A stretch of 64,000 bases of DNA from Bradyrhizobium sp. LHD-71. GTDB taxonomy: Bacteria; Pseudomonadota; Alphaproteobacteria; Rhizobiales; Xanthobacteraceae. A program made the translations under genes and the position numbers. Under the pieces are notes generated by a model. The model was not told where the DNA came from. It was given only the letters and a program-made list of their open reading frames with translations, and made no database searches. Every line of letters starts with the position of its first letter. The stretch's first letter is position 1. Below are positions 8,219 through 16,995 of this stretch, piece after piece. The stretch lies in NCBI RefSeq assembly GCF_031157255.1, contig NZ_JAVIFX010000032.1, forward strand, positions 1-64,000. Direction: 5' to 3'.

Positions 8219-9733
8219 ATGACGGTTGCGATCGAGATGGGGCAGACCACGGCGGGCGCCGCGGCGGCCATGGACCTCGAGGAACTGCTGGCGACCCGTC
8301 TCCTGGTGCAGGGCAATTCGGGCTCCGGCAAGTCGCATCTGTTGCGGCGGCTGCTGGAACAGAGCGCGCCCTGGGTGCAGCAGGCCATCATCGATCCCGA
8401 AGGCGATTTCGTCACGCTGGCGGAGCGCTTCGGCCATCTCGTGATCGAGGCCGAGGATCACACCGAACGCGGCCTTCAGGTCGCCGGCGAGCGCGCGCGG
8501 CTGCATCGCGTCTCCACCGTGCTCAATCTCGAAGGCCTCGACGCCGAGAACCAGATGCGCCGTGCGGCCGCATTCCTCGGCGGCATGTTCGATGTCGACC
8601 GCGACCATTGGTACCCGATGCTCGTGGTCGTCGACGAGGCGCAGCTGTTCGCGCCGGCGGTGGCGGGCGAAGTCTCGGACGAAGCGCGCAAACTGTCGCT
8701 CGGCGCGATGACCAATCTGATGTGCCGCGGCCGCAAGCGCGGCCTCGCCGGCATCATCGCGACGCAGCGCCTGGCAAAACTCGCCAAGAACGTCGCGGCG
8801 GAAGCCTCCAACTTCCTGATGGGCCGGACCTTCCTCGACATCGACATGGCGCGCGCCGCCGACCTGCTGGGCATGGAGCGGCGGCAGGCCGAAGCGTTTC
8901 GCGATCTCGAGCGCGGACAGTTCATGGCGCTGGGGCCTGCGCTGTCGCGCCGTCCGCTGCGTTTGAACATCGGCCCGACCGATACGAGCCCGCGCAATTC
9001 GACGCCGCGGCTGATGCCGCTGCCGGAAGCGACGCTGGAAGATGTCCGCGCCGTGATCCTGGCGGCGCCGCCGCCCGATGCCAGCCGGCCGCAGCGGCGG
9101 CCCGCGCCGGATCTGCTCGAGCAGCTCCGGGCGGCGAAGGCCGCCGCGATCCCGGAGATCCAGCCCGAAATCGTGGAGGCGCCGGTCAGCGCCGAGGAGC
9201 TCGCGCAGCGGCGCGAGCGCGTCGATCGCACGCTGCGCGCCGTGCTGGCCGAGCCCGACGCCGGCTTCCGCGCCATCGGCGTGCTCTATCAGGAGTTCGT
9301 GGTTCGCTGCCGCATCGAGGGGCTTGGCGCGGCGGTGCCCGATCTCAACGAATTCCGCCGCATGCTGACGCATGCGCGGGCCGGGCTCGGCACGGATCTC
9401 GCCGAGGACGACGCCTGGCAGGACGTCTCGCTGCGCGCCTCGATCCTGCCCGACGACATGCAGGGCGTGTTCATGATGCTCGCGCGCGCGGCCAGGGAAG
9501 GCTGGCCTTGCCCCGGCGACGCCGCGATCGCCCGCGCCTACGGCTCGCATTCGCTGCGCCGCGCGCAGCGGCTGCTCGGCTATATGGAGGAGCAGGGCCT
9601 GATCGTCGTCCAGGTCGACGGCGGCGGCCGCCGGATCGTGACGCTGGTGGAGCTGGCCTGGGCGACGGCGCCGGGCGATCCCAATGGCGACGATGTGCCG
9701 GCGGAGCCCGCGCGGAGCGCGGCGGCGCTCTGA
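8219..9733 (+). CDS. HerA-like ATPase (DUF87-type)
   Basis: A 504-residue P-loop ATPase of the HerA/FtsK-like, DUF87 group. Walker A is GNSGSGKS (residues 32-39) and Walker B MLVVVDEAQ (about 134-142). RGRKRGLAGIIATQRLAKLAK is the sensor and arginine-finger region that in HerA proteins couples ATP use to DNA pumping. The C-terminal third is helical, with a short winged-helix-like end (SHSLRRAQRLLGYMEEQGLIVV). It lacks a recognisable N-terminal HAS barrel and no NurA gene is near, so a role in DNA end processing is not implied. A TTG at 8207 is an alternative start; both have weak ribosome sites. Confidence 0.8.
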   Translation: MTVAIEMGQTTAGAAAAMDLEELLATRLLVQGNSGSGKSHLLRRLLEQSAPWVQQAIIDPEGDFVTLAERFGHLVIEAEDHTERGLQVAGERARLHRVSTVLNLEGLDAENQMRRAAAFLGGMFDVDRDHWYPMLVVVDEAQLFAPAVAGEVSDEARKLSLGAMTNLMCRGRKRGLAGIIATQRLAKLAKNVAAEASNFLMGRTFLDIDMARAADLLGMERRQAEAFRDLERGQFMALGPALSRRPLRLNIGPTDTSPRNSTPRLMPLPEATLEDVRAVILAAPPPDASRPQRRPAPDLLEQLRAAKAAAIPEIQPEIVEAPVSAEELAQRRERVDRTLRAVLAEPDAGFRAIGVLYQEFVVRCRIEGLGAAVPDLNEFRRMLTHARAGLGTDLAEDDAWQDVSLRASILPDDMQGVFMMLARAAREGWPCPGDAAIARAYGSHSLRRAQRLLGYMEEQGLIVVQVDGGGRRIVTLVELAWATAPGDPNGDDVPAEPARSAAAL

Positions 9734-9753
9734 TCCGCCGATTTAGAATCGTC

Positions 9754-10812
9754 TCAGGCCGCCTCGAAGCCGCGGGCTGCATCTGGCGCACGGCGCGCCC
9801 CATCCGCAAACATGCGGCGATAGAGCAGGACCGAGACGAGCCAGGCCACCGCAAACAGCGCGACCACGACGAAGCCGACATTCGCCAGCGATTCGTTGAG
9901 CCCTTCCACCACCGCCCAGAAGCCGCCGGACAAGCCGAGGCGTTCCGCGATCAGGCCGAGCGCCTCGACGCCGCCGATGAACAGCGCCACCGCGACGGAG
10001 GCGCCCGTGATCGTGAGATTGTACCAGAGCTTGCGCAGGGGATCGACGAAGGCCCAGCGATAGGCGCTGACCATCAGCGCGGAATCGGCGGTATCGACCA
10101 GCGCCATACCGGCTGCGAATAGCGCCGGAAAAACCAACACGTCGACAAGCGAAGCGCCGCGCGCGGCTTCGCCGGCGGAGATGCTGAGCAGGCCGATCTC
10201 GGTCGCGGTGTCGAAGCCGAGCCCGAACAGGAAGCCGAGCGGATACATGTGCCAGGGCTTCGTCACCAGGCGGAACATCGGGCCGAGCAGCCGCGCCAGG
10301 AACCCGCGCTTGGCGAGCAGCGCATCGAGGCCGGCGGCGTCGTGAATGCCCTGCTCGCGCGCCATGCGGAACGTCCGCCACAGGCCGGCGAAGATGGCGA
10401 GATTGATGGCCGCGATCAGCAGCAGGAACAGCGCCGAGACCGAGGTGCCGATCAGGCCGCCAATCTGCTCGAGCAGGCTGTCGCCGCCGAGGCTGACGAC
10501 GCCGAGCGCCAGCAGCATGGTCGCGACCACGACGACGGTGGAATGGCCGAGCGCGAAATAGAGCCCGACGCTGCGCGGCGCGCCGCCCGCCTGCATCAGC
10601 TTGCGCACGACATTGTCGATGGCGGCGATGTGATCGGCATCGACGGCATGCCGGAGGCCGAACACCCAGGCCAGCAGCGCGGTCGCCATCACCGTGGGAC
10701 GGTCGCCGAACGCCGTGAAGGCCCAGGCCCATGCGGCGACATTGGCGGCGACGAGCCCGCCGAACAGCAACACCACGCCGGGCTCGACCGCCCGCAAAGA
10801 CCATCTCGTCAC
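9754..10812 (-). CDS. nickel/cobalt permease (NiCoT family)
   Basis: A 352-residue inner-membrane permease of the HoxN/HupN/NixA family that imports Ni(II), sometimes Co(II). The metal-selecting signature in helix II is exact: RHAVDADHI (His55 to His61, the H-x4-D-H motif). Further family motifs are LGHSTVVV and FGLGFDTATEIGLL; about eight hydrophobic segments are visible. The start is GTG at 10812; no in-frame ATG fits. A perfect NikR-type operator lies 38-65 bases upstream, so transcription is very likely shut off by nickel. Expected to supply urease or uptake hydrogenase; neither is in this window. Confidence 0.95.
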   Translation of the reverse strand: MTRWSLRAVEPGVVLLFGGLVAANVAAWAWAFTAFGDRPTVMATALLAWVFGLRHAVDADHIAAIDNVVRKLMQAGGAPRSVGLYFALGHSTVVVVATMLLALGVVSLGGDSLLEQIGGLIGTSVSALFLLLIAAINLAIFAGLWRTFRMAREQGIHDAAGLDALLAKRGFLARLLGPMFRLVTKPWHMYPLGFLFGLGFDTATEIGLLSISAGEAARGASLVDVLVFPALFAAGMALVDTADSALMVSAYRWAFVDPLRKLWYNLTITGASVAVALFIGGVEALGLIAERLGLSGGFWAVVEGLNESLANVGFVVVALFAVAWLVSVLLYRRMFADGARRAPDAARGFEAA

Positions 10813-10849
10813 GATATCATTCCGTCCGCTGCACGCCCCGTCGCCACCG

Positions 10850-10877
10850 GTATGATATTTTCACAGGATGGTCATAC
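10850..10877. promoter_or_regulatory. NikR operator
   Basis: GTATGA (10850-10855), 16 bases, TCATAC (10872-10877): an exact match in sequence and spacing to the E. coli NikR operator GTATGA-N16-TCATAC. It sits just upstream of the NiCoT permease GTG. NikR binds such sites when loaded with nickel and represses. Placement beside a nickel transporter makes chance very unlikely. No nikR gene is in the window. Confidence 0.9.
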
Positions 10878-10929
10878 TGACCAGTGCCGACTTTGGCCTG
10901 CCGAACGCCTATGCGAGTTTGCGGGAGGT

Positions 10930-11015
10930 CGTCATGCCCGGGCTTGTCCCGGGCATCCACGTTCTTCGTGCCGCAGGGCAAGCCGTGGATGGCCGGGTCA
11001 AGCCCGGTCATGACG
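10930..11015. repeat. Rhizobiales intergenic palindrome (CGTCATGCCCGGG type)
   Basis: Two 32-base arms, 10930-10961 and 10984-11015, run from CGTCATGCCCGGG to GGCATCCACG and from CGTGGATGGC to CCGGTCATGACG. They are near-perfect reverse complements and can fold into a long hairpin. This is a mosaic intergenic repeat familiar from Bradyrhizobium and relatives. It lies between the nickel operator and livF. Confidence 0.8.
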
Positions 11016-11033
11016 TTGTGGGGGCATTTAGGA

Positions 11034-11774
11034 CTACGCCGCCTCGGAACCGCCGAGATAGGCGTCGCGGATGCGGGGATCGTCCTTCAGTGTCCGCGCC
11101 GGGCCTGACAGCACGATCTTGCCGGTCTGAAGCACATAGGCTTCATGCGCGATCTCCAGCGCGAGGCTGGCGTTCTGCTCGACCATGAACACCGAGACGC
11201 CCTCCTGGTTGATGGTGCGGATCAGCTCCAGCACGCGATCGACATAAAGCGGCGACAGGCCCATGGTCGGCTCGTCCATCACGATCATGCGCGGCCGGCT
11301 CATCAGCGCGCGCGCCATCGCCACCATCTGCTGCTCGCCGCCGGAGAGCGAGCCGGCGCGCTGCGACAGGCGCTGGCCGAGCTTTGGGAACAGCGTGAGC
11401 ATCCTGTCGAGATCCTGCGCCACCGCCTCGCGGTCGTTGCGCACGAAGGCGCCCATCAGGATGTTCTCGCGGACGCTCATGTCCGCGAACAGCCGTCGCG
11501 CCTCCGGCACCGAGGCGATGCCGCGGCGGACGATCTGCGGCGTGGAGAGGCCCAGCAACGAAGCACCATCGAACGTCACGTCGCCGGAGCGCGGCTTTAC
11601 CAGACCCAGAATGATCTTCATCGTCGTCGACTTGCCGCTGGCATTGCCGCCGAGCAGACAGACGATATGGCCGCGCGCGACCGATATCGAGAGGTCGAAA
11701 TGCACCTGGGCCTGGCCGTAGAAGGTATTGACGTTCGACAGCGCCAGCAGCGGTTCGGCGGAAGCGTTGGTCAT
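11034..11774 (-). CDS. livF: LivF-type ABC transporter ATPase
   Basis: A 246-residue ATPase of the branched-chain amino-acid (HAAT) importer class. Walker A GGNASGKST (42-50), signature SLSGGEQQMVAMARAL, Walker B MIVMDEP, and the LivF-typical MVEQNASLALEIAHEAYVLQTGKIVLSG are all present. Its ATG overlaps the livG stop (ATGA). Last gene of the importer block, followed by the intergenic palindrome. The family carries leucine-like amino acids but also amides, urea and aromatic acids, so the symbol describes homology and not substrate. Confidence 0.93.
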   Translation of the reverse strand: MTNASAEPLLALSNVNTFYGQAQVHFDLSISVARGHIVCLLGGNASGKSTTMKIILGLVKPRSGDVTFDGASLLGLSTPQIVRRGIASVPEARRLFADMSVRENILMGAFVRNDREAVAQDLDRMLTLFPKLGQRLSQRAGSLSGGEQQMVAMARALMSRPRMIVMDEPTMGLSPLYVDRVLELIRTINQEGVSVFMVEQNASLALEIAHEAYVLQTGKIVLSGPARTLKDDPRIRDAYLGGSEAA

Positions 11775-12613
11775 GCCGCGCTCTCCTGCTTCGTCGCGAG
11801 GCCATGACCGAGATAGGCCTCGATCACCTTGGGATCGCTCCGCACCTGTTCGCCCGGCCCTTCCGCGATCTTCTTGCCCTCGTCCATGACGATGACGCGG
11901 TCGGACAGGCGCATCACCATTTCCAGCTTGTGCTCGATCAGGAGGATGGTCAGCCCTTCCGCCTTCAATTCGGCGACCAGCGCCTGCATCTCCGCGGTCT
12001 CGGTCGGGTTCATGCCGGCGGTCGGCTCGTCGAGCAGCAAGAGGCGCGGCTTCAGCGCGAGCGCACGCGCGATCTCGACGCGGCGGCGGTTGGCGTAGGA
12101 CAGGCTGTAGGCGGGCTGGTCAATCCGCGACAGCAGCCGCTCGCCGAAGCGAGCGAGAATGGCCTTCATCTCTTCGCGCAGCCGCTCCTCCTCCGCCTTG
12201 ACGCTGGCAGGACGCAGCAACGCCAATCCGAGCTCCAGCAGCGGGCCGATCACGGGCACGGCCGGCTTCACGGCACGCAGCCGCGTATGCGCGCCGATCA
12301 GGACGTTGTCCATGACGCTGAGATTGCCGAAGACGCGGCCGAGCTGGAAGGTGCGCGCGATGCCTTCGGTCGCAATCCGTTCCGGCGATAGACCCGTCAC
12401 GTCCTGGCCTTCGAAGCTCACAGTACCGGCGTCGGGCCGGTCGAGGCCGGTCACGAGATTGAACAGCGTGGTCTTGCCCGCGCCGTTTGGACCGATGATG
12501 CTGACGAGCTCACCTTTGGCGAGGTCGAGATCGATGGCGTCGACCGCGGTGAGACCGCCGAAGCGGCGGGTCAGCCCGCGCAGGGACAGCATGGAGTTGG
12601 GCCGCTCCGCCAT
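11771..12613 (-). CDS. livG: LivG-type ABC transporter ATPase
   Basis: A 280-residue ATPase partner of LivF. Walker A GPNGAGKTT (41-49), Q-loop region with LivG-typical GIARTFQLGRVFGNLSVMDNVLIGAH, Walker B LLLLDEPTAGMNPTE. The ABC signature is YSLSYANRRRVEIARAL, where LSYAN replaces the usual LSYGQ or LSGGQ; this is a tolerated variant. Its start overlaps the permease stop by one base (TGATG), indicating translational coupling. Confidence 0.93.
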   Translation of the reverse strand: MAERPNSMLSLRGLTRRFGGLTAVDAIDLDLAKGELVSIIGPNGAGKTTLFNLVTGLDRPDAGTVSFEGQDVTGLSPERIATEGIARTFQLGRVFGNLSVMDNVLIGAHTRLRAVKPAVPVIGPLLELGLALLRPASVKAEEERLREEMKAILARFGERLLSRIDQPAYSLSYANRRRVEIARALALKPRLLLLDEPTAGMNPTETAEMQALVAELKAEGLTILLIEHKLEMVMRLSDRVIVMDEGKKIAEGPGEQVRSDPKVIEAYLGHGLATKQESAA

Positions 12614-14436
12614 CAGACCGTCCCCAGCAGGCCCTGCGGCCTGAACCGCACCAGCAGCAGCAGCACGATGCCGTAGATCAGGATGCGGTACTCCGCCGCG
12701 ATCCGAAAGACTTCGGGCAGGCCGACCAGCGCGACCGATCCGAGGATCGCGCCGACGACGTTGCCGAGGCCGCCGAGGATCACGACCGTCAGCGCCAGGA
12801 TGGATTGCTGCGTATTGAAGGTCTCGTGGTTGATGTAGGAATAAAGATGCGCGGCGATGCCGCCGCTGATTCCGGCGGCGAACCCGCCGAAGATGAAGGC
12901 GAGCGATTTATAGCGGTTGAGGCCGAGGCCATAGGCGCGCGCGGCGATGTCGTCGTCGCGGATGGCGCGAAAGCTGCGGCCGAGATGCGAGGTCAGCAGG
13001 CGCCCCTGGAGCAGCGCGAGCACGACCATCACCGCGAGGCTGAACCAGTAGATCGACGTCGGGCCGATCAGATCGTAGCCGAACAGCGACAGCGGCGGGA
13101 TGCCGGAGATGCCGATCGGCCCGCGCGTCACGCTTTCCCAGTTCAGGATCACCAGCGCCACGATCTCGCCGATGGCGAGCGTTGCGATCGAGACGTAATG
13201 CCCGCGCAGGCGGAACGACGGCGAGATCAGGAGCGTGCCGAGCGCGGCACTCATCAGGCCGCCGCCGATGACCGCGAGCCCCACGGGAACGGCCAATGTC
13301 AGCGACAGCAACGCGGAGGTGTAGGCGCCGATCGCGAGCAATGCGGCATGGCCGAGTGACACCTGCCCCATCGTGCCCGCCACCAAAGTCAGACTCAGCG
13401 CAAGCATGCCGAGCAGCCAGGCGTTGATCAGGGTCTGGAGCACGTAGAAGGACACCGGGAACAGCGGCAGGATCGCGAAGCCGGCAACCGCGACCAATAG
13501 CGCCCAGCGCGGAATGTGCACCGGGCGGCTCGGCGCGATGAACGTGCCGGTGAGCGGCTCGGGCGGCGCCTGCCGCGCGCTGACGAACAGGCCGTTCGGC
13601 CGCAGCACGAGCACCACGACGAGCAGCAGGAACGCGAACAGATTGCGATAGCTGGTGCCGAGCATGGCCACGCCGTAGCTCTCGACCAATCCCAGCAGCA
13701 GACTGCCGATGACCGCGCCCGGCACGTTGCCCGCGCCGCCGACGACTTCCGCGACGACGCCCTTGAGCGTCGCCTGAAGGCTCATCGCGGTGTCGATCTG
13801 GTTATAGTACATGCCGACCAGCAGGCCGGAGACGCCGCCGAGCGCCGCCGCAATGCCGAACACGGCTTGATTGACGCGATTGACGTCGACGCCCATCTGC
13901 ATGGCGGCGTCACGATCCTGCGCGGTGGCACGCACGGCCCAGCCGAGCTTGGTGTAGCGCAGGAACACGAACAGCAGCAGCGCGCTGGTGAGGCCGACGC
14001 CGGCGATGAGCAGGTCGAGTGGTCCGATCGTCCCGCCACCGACCTGGAAGCGGATATCGGGCAACTGGCTCGGCAGCGCGCGCGGATTGGGCGAGAAGGT
14101 CAGCATCACCAGCTGGTCGAGCACGAAGCTGATGCCGATGGTCGCGAGCAACGGCGCGATGCGCACGGAGTTCTGCAGCGGCCGCAGGCCAAAGCGCTCG
14201 ATGATTAGGCCGACCACGGCGGCGGCCACGGCGACCACGATGATGGTGAGCGGCAGCGGCGTGTGCAGCTGCACCACCGCGACCCAGCCGATATAGGCGC
14301 CGACGAGGTAGATCGAGCCTTGCGCGAAGTTGATCAGCCGGCTGACGCCGAAGATCAGCGCGAGCCCGACCGCAACGAGCGCGTAGACATTGCCGACGAT
14401 CAGCCCGTTGATGGTGTAGTCGAGCCAGGAGGACAC
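12613..14436 (-). CDS. fused LivH-LivM ABC permease
   Basis: A 607-residue permease carrying both membrane subunits of a HAAT importer in one chain. Residues about 1-290 are LivH-like ([28 protein letters not shown], later [23 protein letters not shown]). After a linker ([20 protein letters not shown]) the LivM-like half follows ([30 protein letters not shown], and the cytoplasmic coupling helix [28 protein letters not shown]). Some 16-18 hydrophobic segments. Fusions of this kind occur in Rhizobiales. It lies between the binding protein and livG. Confidence 0.92.
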   Translation of the reverse strand: MSSWLDYTINGLIVGNVYALVAVGLALIFGVSRLINFAQGSIYLVGAYIGWVAVVQLHTPLPLTIIVVAVAAAVVGLIIERFGLRPLQNSVRIAPLLATIGISFVLDQLVMLTFSPNPRALPSQLPDIRFQVGGGTIGPLDLLIAGVGLTSALLLFVFLRYTKLGWAVRATAQDRDAAMQMGVDVNRVNQAVFGIAAALGGVSGLLVGMYYNQIDTAMSLQATLKGVVAEVVGGAGNVPGAVIGSLLLGLVESYGVAMLGTSYRNLFAFLLLVVVLVLRPNGLFVSARQAPPEPLTGTFIAPSRPVHIPRWALLVAVAGFAILPLFPVSFYVLQTLINAWLLGMLALSLTLVAGTMGQVSLGHAALLAIGAYTSALLSLTLAVPVGLAVIGGGLMSAALGTLLISPSFRLRGHYVSIATLAIGEIVALVILNWESVTRGPIGISGIPPLSLFGYDLIGPTSIYWFSLAVMVVLALLQGRLLTSHLGRSFRAIRDDDIAARAYGLGLNRYKSLAFIFGGFAAGISGGIAAHLYSYINHETFNTQQSILALTVVILGGLGNVVGAILGSVALVGLPEVFRIAAEYRILIYGIVLLLLVRFRPQGLLGTV

Positions 14437-14490
14437 GCAGAATTCCTAATCAACGAGAAACCGGCTGGAGCGATCGCTTCGGCCATCACA

Positions 14491-15648
14491 TCAGGTCGGC
14501 TTGCCGTCCCAGAGTGCGAACTGGCCCTTGCGCACGACGAGCTCGGCATTCATGGCGCCCTTGACGCGACGGCTCTCGACGTCGAACGTCGCCTGGCCGA
14601 AGATGACGCTGGAAACGTCCTTCACCTTGGCGAAGGCGTCGCGGATGGCGCGGCGGTCGGTGCCGCCGATCTTCAGCACGGCAGCCGCCATGTTCATCGC
14701 GTCGTAGGAATAGGCGTTGAAGGCGTCGGGCTCCTGCCCGCCATACTTCGCCTTGAAGCCGGCAATGAACTTCTTCACCTCGGGCCGCGGGTCTTCCGGG
14801 AAATAGCGCGTGCCGAGATGCACGTTCTCGACCGCCTCTCCGCCGAGCTCCAGGAATTTTGGCGAATAGACTGAGCTTGCGGCGCACATGGTCTGCTTCA
14901 GGCCGACCTGGCGCGCCTGACGCGCGATCAGCGCGCCGTCGGAATAATAGGAGATCAGGATCAGACCGTCGGGATTGGCATCGCGTACACGCACCAGCGT
15001 GGAGCGGAAGTCGCGCTCCTCCGCGATATAGCCCTCGGTCACCGCGATCTCGGCGCCATATTCCTTGGCCGCCTTGACGAAATAGTCGCGGCTGGTGCGG
15101 CCCCAATCGGTGTTGAGATGCAGCACCGCGAGCTTCTTCAGGCCGAGCCGCTTCACGGCATAGGACGCCAGCAGCGGCTGCTCGTCGGCCTGGCTCACCG
15201 ACGTGCTCCACATGAAGTCGCCGCCCTTGGTGAAATCAGGGTGCGAATTGGTGAAGCCGAACTGCACGAGGCCGCCGCGCTGATAGATCGGCGAGGCTGC
15301 CATCGAGGCGGGGCTGGAGAAATCGCCGAGCTCCATGACGATGCGGGGATCGGACACGAATTTCTGCGCGATCGCCACCGACTGGCGCGGGTCGCTCTGG
15401 CTGTCCTCGAACTGGTAGGCGAGCTTGCGGCCGTTGATGCCGCCGGCAGCCTGGATCTCGTCGAGTGCGAGATCAAAGCCCTGCTTCCATTGCGTGCCAT
15501 ATTGCGCATTCGGTCCGGTCAGGGGTCCGCTGACGCCGAGCAGGATCGGCTCGGAGGATTGCGCGAAGGCGGCGCGCGAGAAAGCCGCGCCCGCCATCAT
15601 CGTGGCGAGGGAGCCTTTGACCAGGGACCGACGATCGATGTTGCTCAT
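14491..15648 (-). CDS. Tat-exported LivK-type substrate-binding protein
   Basis: A periplasmic binding protein (385 residues) of the Leu/Ile/Val-binding class. The N-terminus carries a twin-Arg signal, NIDRRSLVKGSLATMMAGAA, ending around RAAFA. The mature part begins EPILLGVSGPLTGPNAQYGTQWKQG and runs through the two-lobe fold (AVLHLNTDWGRTSRDYF, YDAMNMAAAVLKIGG). The frame stays open to ATG 15711, which overlaps the upstream stop (ATGA). I prefer 15648, which has a GGAG ribosome site and gives a normal-length signal peptide. It feeds the adjacent permease. Confidence 0.9.
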   Translation of the reverse strand: MSNIDRRSLVKGSLATMMAGAAFSRAAFAQSSEPILLGVSGPLTGPNAQYGTQWKQGFDLALDEIQAAGGINGRKLAYQFEDSQSDPRQSVAIAQKFVSDPRIVMELGDFSSPASMAASPIYQRGGLVQFGFTNSHPDFTKGGDFMWSTSVSQADEQPLLASYAVKRLGLKKLAVLHLNTDWGRTSRDYFVKAAKEYGAEIAVTEGYIAEERDFRSTLVRVRDANPDGLILISYYSDGALIARQARQVGLKQTMCAASSVYSPKFLELGGEAVENVHLGTRYFPEDPRPEVKKFIAGFKAKYGGQEPDAFNAYSYDAMNMAAAVLKIGGTDRRAIRDAFAKVKDVSSVIFGQATFDVESRRVKGAMNAELVVRKGQFALWDGKPT

Positions 15649-15707
15649 TTCCCGCTCCATCCACTCAGTGTTGATAAGATCAGCAATTCTTGTGCCGATC
15701 GGATTGC

Positions 15708-16286
15708 TCATTTCGAAGGCTCGCCGAGCGACAGCATCAGCCGGTTCGCCCAGTTGAAGAATGAAGCACCGTTGATGACGTCGACGATCTCGGCGTCGTC
15801 GAGCCCGGCCTGGCGCAGCTCCTCGACATTGTCAGGGCCAAACGCGATCGGCGTTGCAGCCAACGCCACCGAGGCCTTGACGATTGCACTCCAGCGCTCG
15901 CCGAGATCGGCACCGACGCCTTCATCGAGCAGCCGCTGCACGTCGTCGCGGCGCTTGGAATAGGTGCTGGCAAAGCGCGCATGCACCGAGGCGCAATAGA
16001 TGCAGCCATTGTAGCGCGAGGTCGCCGCCGCCGCGAGCTCACGCTCCGCGCGCGGCAGGCCGTCGGCGACGTTGTAGAAGATGTCCTTGTCGGTCTTGGT
16101 ACGGGCTTCCAGGACCTCGGGGTCACGCACCAGCAGGCGGAAATACTCCGACTTGGCGCGGGCCCGATCGACGAAGCCGGCGAAATGCCGTTCGGTCAGC
16201 TCGGCCTCGGGCAACGGATCGATCCACGACACCCAGCCGAGTTCGTCCTGGGTGAAAGCGACGGGCGGATTGACGGGAGCGCTCAT
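15708..16286 (-). CDS. AhpD-like alkylhydroperoxidase (Avi_7169 family)
   Basis: A 192-residue protein of the carboxymuconolactone-decarboxylase/AhpD fold, matching the Avi_7169-type alkylhydroperoxidase family. The redox motif is intact: NGCIYCASVH gives Cys95-x2-Cys98-x3-His102, the peroxidatic pair of AhpD proteins. The adjoining gene encodes the Cys-less partner of the same fold, and the pair overlaps by ATGA (16283-16286). Together with the flavin monooxygenase upstream they form a recurrent gene trio whose substrate is not established. It may remove peroxide leaked by the monooxygenase, or act in catabolism; both are inference. Confidence 0.85.
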   Translation of the reverse strand: MSAPVNPPVAFTQDELGWVSWIDPLPEAELTERHFAGFVDRARAKSEYFRLLVRDPEVLEARTKTDKDIFYNVADGLPRAERELAAAATSRYNGCIYCASVHARFASTYSKRRDDVQRLLDEGVGADLGERWSAIVKASVALAATPIAFGPDNVEELRQAGLDDAEIVDVINGASFFNWANRLMLSLGEPSK

Positions 16287-16900
16287 CTTGCAGCCTCTTT
16301 TTGTGCGTTCGCTGCGGCGAGCGTGCGCAAGCCGCTGACGACGCGCAACTGGAACGACAGAAACGCAATCAGCTGGGACAAGGTGACGATCCCGGTGGTC
16401 GACCAGCCGGCGGCCAGCAGCGCCTTCATGTCTGCGGAAGCGGCATCGCGCGGACGAAACACCAGGAGATGCGCATGCTCGAACGCCGCAACGAGCCGGG
16501 CGCCGAGCTCGGGCTTGCGCTCCGCGCTGACGCGATAGATCAAACCGGCCTTGTTCTCGATCGACAACGGGCCGGCCGGAAAGGCGCCGTAGGGGCCGGA
16601 GGTCCGACCGCGCTGAATCTCGACCTGGATCGCCTCGACGAGCGCCGCGCCATCCGTAGTCGCGGCAAGCTTCTCCCGATAGAAGGACGCGACGGGCGAC
16701 TCGCCATGCAGTCCGGTCACGAAGGTCGCGATCGCGAAGCGCTCTGCAAGCGCGAATTCGTTCGCATCGACCGGCTCGAACAAAGCGAGATAGCTCTTCT
16801 GCGCGTTCTCGCGCGCCTGAAGGCGGCGGGCGCGGATGGCATCAGGAGCCGATCCCGGCTCGATCCCGGCGAGCGTGTCGATGATATCCCTGGTGCTCAT
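16283..16900 (-). CDS. CMD-fold protein (Avi_7170 family)
   Basis: A 205-residue carboxymuconolactone-decarboxylase-fold protein of the Avi_7170 type. It contains no Cys at all, so unlike its coupled neighbour it cannot act as a thiol peroxidase; it may be a structural or substrate-binding partner. The AhpD-like core can be followed in EFALAERFAIATFVTGLHGE and LLAAGWSTTGIVTLSQLIAFLSFQLRVVSGL. It is the first gene of the operon that continues into the ABC importer, starting just after a Rhizobiales palindrome. Confidence 0.8.
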   Translation of the reverse strand: MSTRDIIDTLAGIEPGSAPDAIRARRLQARENAQKSYLALFEPVDANEFALAERFAIATFVTGLHGESPVASFYREKLAATTDGAALVEAIQVEIQRGRTSGPYGAFPAGPLSIENKAGLIYRVSAERKPELGARLVAAFEHAHLLVFRPRDAASADMKALLAAGWSTTGIVTLSQLIAFLSFQLRVVSGLRTLAAANAQKEAAR

Positions 16901-16949
16901 CCTTCAGCCTCGTGCAACGCGATCCCGTTCATTGCGGCTATTTGTTTGC

Positions 16950-16994
16950 GCATGATCTTTTCGGAAAACCGCTGCGCACTTTTCCGGATCATGC
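16950..16994. repeat. Rhizobiales palindrome (GCATGATC...GATCATGC)
   Basis: GCATGATC (16950-16957) and GATCATGC (16987-16994) enclose CGGAAAA and TTTTCCG, which also pair. This hairpin element is among the commonest small repeats in Bradyrhizobium and related genomes. It ends two bases from the stop codon of the monooxygenase gene and could act as a transcript end or stabiliser. Confidence 0.85.
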
Positions 16995-16995
16995 T

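Noticed and set aside
8105-9550. 481-codon open frame opposite the HerA-like ATPase
   Set aside because: Antisense shadow of a gene with intact Walker motifs; composition is His/Arg/Gln-rich and matches no family.
9743-10804. 353-codon minus-strand frame overlapping the nickel permease in another frame
   Set aside because: Arg/Gly-rich frame-shifted shadow; the in-frame product has the exact NiCoT motif.
10930-11015. Possible CRISPR or riboswitch at the paired repeat before livF
   Set aside because: Only two inverted arms exist, not a direct-repeat array, and the sequence matches a common intergenic palindrome.
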